64,000 nt of DNA from Erythroxylum novogranatense (Eukaryota; Streptophyta; Magnoliopsida; Malpighiales; Erythroxylaceae). The translations under genes were made by a program, and so were the position numbers. The stretch spans positions 310,001 through 374,000 of the forward strand of contig CM057224.1 in assembly GCA_029891385.1 (NCBI GenBank), written 5' to 3'. The notes under the pieces are model-generated. The model made no database searches and was not told where the DNA came from. It was given only the letters and a program-made list of their open reading frames with translations. Below, piece after piece: positions 61,310 to 64,000 of this stretch (positions are counted from its first letter, which is position 1; each line of letters opens with the position of its first letter).

Positions 61310-63718
61310 TTATGTAATTGTAGTTTTGTACTCCTTAAGTAGTGCTACTAGTCCTCCCTCTTACTCTTTAGTCAACCTTTGTAAAATGATTGTAGGTAAA
61401 GACTTTCCATCATCTAAATAGACATACTTTTGGCAATTAGGTAACACCTTCAATTCTATCTTCGAAGCTTGCAAAATAGAAGGTAAGATTTTCTAGTGAG
61501 TTATAGTACATTGACCATTCAAAGTTTTCGAATCTATTAGCATTGCTGACAATGATTCTACAACTTAACAAGTTTCATTAATTTGCTTGGTCACTTCCGA
61601 TTTAACCTTACATTCCAACTCATTTTCAACACTTTCTTCTTTAAACATATCCTGAACAAATGAATCCACAATATATATATGATAAACAAATTGAAATCAT
61701 TCAAATAGGTCATTGCTTCAAAAATATTGAACTTTACTATCTCTCCATTAAACTCTACAAAAAGAGTACCCTCGTGAACATTGATTATCGTCTTAGTCAT
61801 CTTCATAAACGGCCTACCCATCAAAATTGAAGATGAATGTTCAACACTATCTCCATCCATTATCAAGATGTAAAAATTCACTAGAAATACCAAACCATTA
61901 ACTTGGGCTAAAACATCTTCTACAACACCAATAAGGATGCACATATGAACGATCAACTAGTTGAATAATCACATTAGTTTCTTACAAAGAATTTAGATTT
62001 AAAGCTCAATAAATTGAGTATGGCATGACATTATTATATGCATCTAAGTCTAGGATGGCACGCTCAATTTTCTTATTACCAATAACACATGGAAATATAA
62101 ACATACAAAGATCTTTACATTTTTCTGATAATTTCCTATTTATCACAGCTGTTACATTCTTTCATAAAATTATTCTCTCCTTTTTCTTCAACTTTCTTGT
62201 ATTTATGCACAGCTCCTTCAAGAATTTTGCATATTTTAGAACTTGCTTGATGGCTTCAAAAAGTGGTATATTGATTTCCACCTTTTTAAACCTTTCCAAT
62301 ATCTCTCTTTCATACTCTTTATCTTTTGGTTTAACCAATCTTCTAGGAAAAAGAGGTAAACTAATTGATTTTGATTTTGATGAATCATTTTTACTTTTGT
62401 TGATTCTTGAGTTGGAAGTTCTTCCTCCTTTTCTCCATCATCATGCTTTTCTACCTCTATTGGTAAAGAAGTTTCAGATTGAATTTTCTTACCACTTCTC
62501 AAAGTCATTACACTCAGATTCTCCTTAGGATTCACCACCATTTAGGAGGGTAACTTTCCTTATGCTTGCGCTTCCAATTTACTTATCGAGGTGGCTAATT
62601 TAGTGATTTGATTTCATAAGTTTTGAAAGCTCACCCTTGTTTCTTGTTGAAATTGTTGGGTGTTAGTAGCAAGTACCTTAACAATTTCATATAAAGCCAT
62701 ACCTAAATTTAAAGATTGAGGCTGGGCATATATAAAGACTTGAGGTTGTCTATTAAAATTGTGAAGTTAATATCTTTGTTTCCCTCCTTATTTCCATAGC
62801 TCAAGTTTGGATGATCCCTCCATCCTAAATTGTAGTGATTGGTATATGGATCATATTTTCGGTGAGGTTGGCTAAGAAATCCCTTTATCGCATTAGCTTC
62901 TTGAAGAGAGTCTTATTGTAATGCAGGACACATATCCATAGGATGTCCAGAAACTGAGCATATTCTATGCACTCTTGTTGATTACAATTGACCTACAACT
63001 AATTGACGAGCTTTTTATCCTCAAGGTGCGTGTTACTTAACTCATTCACATAATTAACAGCTCCATCCATCCTTATCCTAAATTGTTGATAATTTCAGCC
63101 ATAATTGATATCAATTGTCTAGTCGCCTCAGGTGTTTTGTTTACTAAAGCTCATCCACTAACTACATCAACCATACTTCGATCCATTGGCAATAATCCTT
63201 CATAAAAGTACTGAATCAGAAGTTGATCGACAATTTCATGATGTGGACAACTGGCATGTAACTCGTTAAACCATTCTCAATATTCATATAATGTTTCTCT
63301 CATAATTTGACTTATCTCACACATCTCCTTTCTGATATTCGTTGCTCTTGATACAAGAAAGAATTTCTATAGAAACATTCTTTTCATCTCGTTCCATGTT
63401 GTTACTGAGTCAAGTAAAAGATAATATAGTTAATGCCTTATCTTTCAATGAGAACAAAAAGGCCCTGAGATTAATTTGTTCTTCTATTACCCCTTATGAT
63501 TTCATTCTAGAATAGGCAACATAAAATTCTTTGAAATGTTTATGCAGATTTTCACTTACAAGACTACGAAAAATAGGCAGTAAGTGAATCAAACCAGATT
63601 TTAATTCAAAATCAACCTTAACATCTAGAAATTGAGTGCGTAAAGGTTGTTGATTCAAATTTAATGCTGCTAACTCCCTCAACTTTATGGGGTTGAGATT
63701 TGTCATCTTCTTGCCCAC
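61310..63718 (-). pseudogene. Gypsy gag, protease and truncated pol remnants
   Basis: 63494-63718 is the gag N-terminal part (LRELAALNLNQQPL, FELKSGLIHLLPIFRSL, HKHFKEFYVAYSRMK), continuing in broken frames to about 63000. 62236-62541 has NPKENLSVMTLRSGK, the linker before protease. 61591-61956 is the retropepsin region (LAQVNGLVFLVNFYIL, SSILMGRPFMK, INVHEGTLFVEFNGE). About 61330-61470 reads IELKVLPNCQKYVYLDDGKS, the stretch that precedes RT, and there pol stops. Many stops and frame changes are present. Confidence 0.82.
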
Positions 63719-63967
63719 TTCTTAAAAATTAGAGTCTTCGTCAATTGTTAGATCTACTTCAACTTTCGCGTTTGAAGGTGAATGACTGCTTCCTTGCTTA
63801 GTCTCTTTTCTCAAACGATACGTTGTCTTCTTAATTTTCGGATTGTATAGTAATTTATTGTCTAAGAAGCATGAGACATATAAGACAAGAGGTTACAAGT
63901 AACTGTAAAATAAAAATACAAAGAAATTAAGCAACCAAAATAGTTCTCCACGAATGGCGCAAAATTT

Positions 63968-64000
63968 TGGTTGAGTTGTCGAAGCCCCCAAGATAATTAT
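63968..64000 (-). repeat. End of the gypsy 5' LTR (partial)
   Basis: The 33 bp at the window edge match the inner end of the 3' LTR (TTGTCGAAGCCCC and CAAATAATT-like text). The rest lies outside. Confidence 0.65.

Larger units (their letters stand above)
58101..64000 (-). mobile_element. Athila/Tat-like Ty3-gypsy element, internally deleted, runs off the window
   Basis: On the minus strand the order is: end of the 5' LTR at 63968 (CTTCGACAACTCAACCA), a decayed GCGCCATTCGTGG primer site (TGGCGCCGTTGCCGGGG type) at about 63945-63962, gag, protease, the first part of pol, then a long non-coding stretch and the 3' LTR 59316-58101. The RT palm, RNase H and integrase are absent, so this is a large, mostly non-coding derivative. 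The stretches with CTTTTGCTTGTC (59333-59345) and GCTCCCCCGCACC (60551-60563) are usual between pol and LTR in this clade. Confidence 0.82.

Noticed and set aside
1..64000. CRISPR arrays, operons, phage or bacterial defence systems
   Set aside because: The sequence is plant nuclear DNA with GT-AG introns; the repeats are LTR- or transposon-derived and no spacer structure is seen.

Overview
This is an AT-rich window from a flowering-plant nuclear genome, probably a core eudicot. The evidence is three intact plant genes (two with GT-AG introns) and a dense load of plant-type Copia, Ty3-gypsy, RTE and L1 elements plus small DNA transposons. Nothing identifies the species.

Genes. All three intact genes are on the minus strand in the left third. 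At 4516-5987 is a two-exon CONSTANS-like transcription factor with one B-box and a C-terminal CCT domain (453 aa). At 8516-10205 is a seven-exon homocysteine S-methyltransferase of the HMT1 type (340 aa, complete Cys...GGCC zinc site). At 17264-18754 is an intronless 3-ketoacyl-CoA synthase closely resembling CER6/CUT1 (KCS6, 496 aa, Cys/His/Asn triad intact). They belong to unrelated pathways (light/flowering regulation, methionine recycling, cuticular wax) and do not form a cluster.

Left edge (1-3060). A plus-strand Copia relic is split by a 5'-truncated minus-strand RTE LINE, which seems to have replaced a short piece of the reverse-transcriptase core. A 1.46 kb inverted-repeat MITE-like element (10268-11728) ends 62 bp upstream of the HMT1 start codon, where the promoter or 5'UTR would be. 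Between 18.8 and 25.7 kb there are no recognisable genes, only a small hAT-like MITE and a TRIM-like element with a truncated right LTR.

Tandem array (25726-40889). About eight head-to-tail copies of a 1.26 kb unit make up this block. Read on the minus strand the unit looks like the LTR of a Ty3-gypsy element (TATA box, U5-like tail). The fourth copy is split by a young full-length Copia element (29791-34870) with near-identical LTRs and a 5-bp target duplication.

Nested complex (about 43.9-52.9 kb). The frame looks like a non-autonomous CACTA transposon, with a GTAGTG right end and TAGCGAC-type subterminal repeats on both sides. It carries a captured two-exon piece of a CRM-domain (CRS1/YhbY) RNA-binding protein gene, with an intron that itself holds a MITE. 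It has also been invaded by an older minus-strand Copia (44220-49016) and a second TTA-flanked MITE (51535-52085).

Right end. A decayed plus-strand L1-type LINE (about 53.5-56.8 kb) is followed by a 192-bp hAT MITE with a perfect 8-bp target duplication. From 58101 past the window end lies a minus-strand Athila/Tat-like gypsy element with a 1.2 kb 3' LTR, gag and protease remnants and almost no reverse transcriptase. The main interest of the window is its transposon archaeology: a gene-capturing CACTA, an LTR-derived tandem array and a MITE in a gene promoter.
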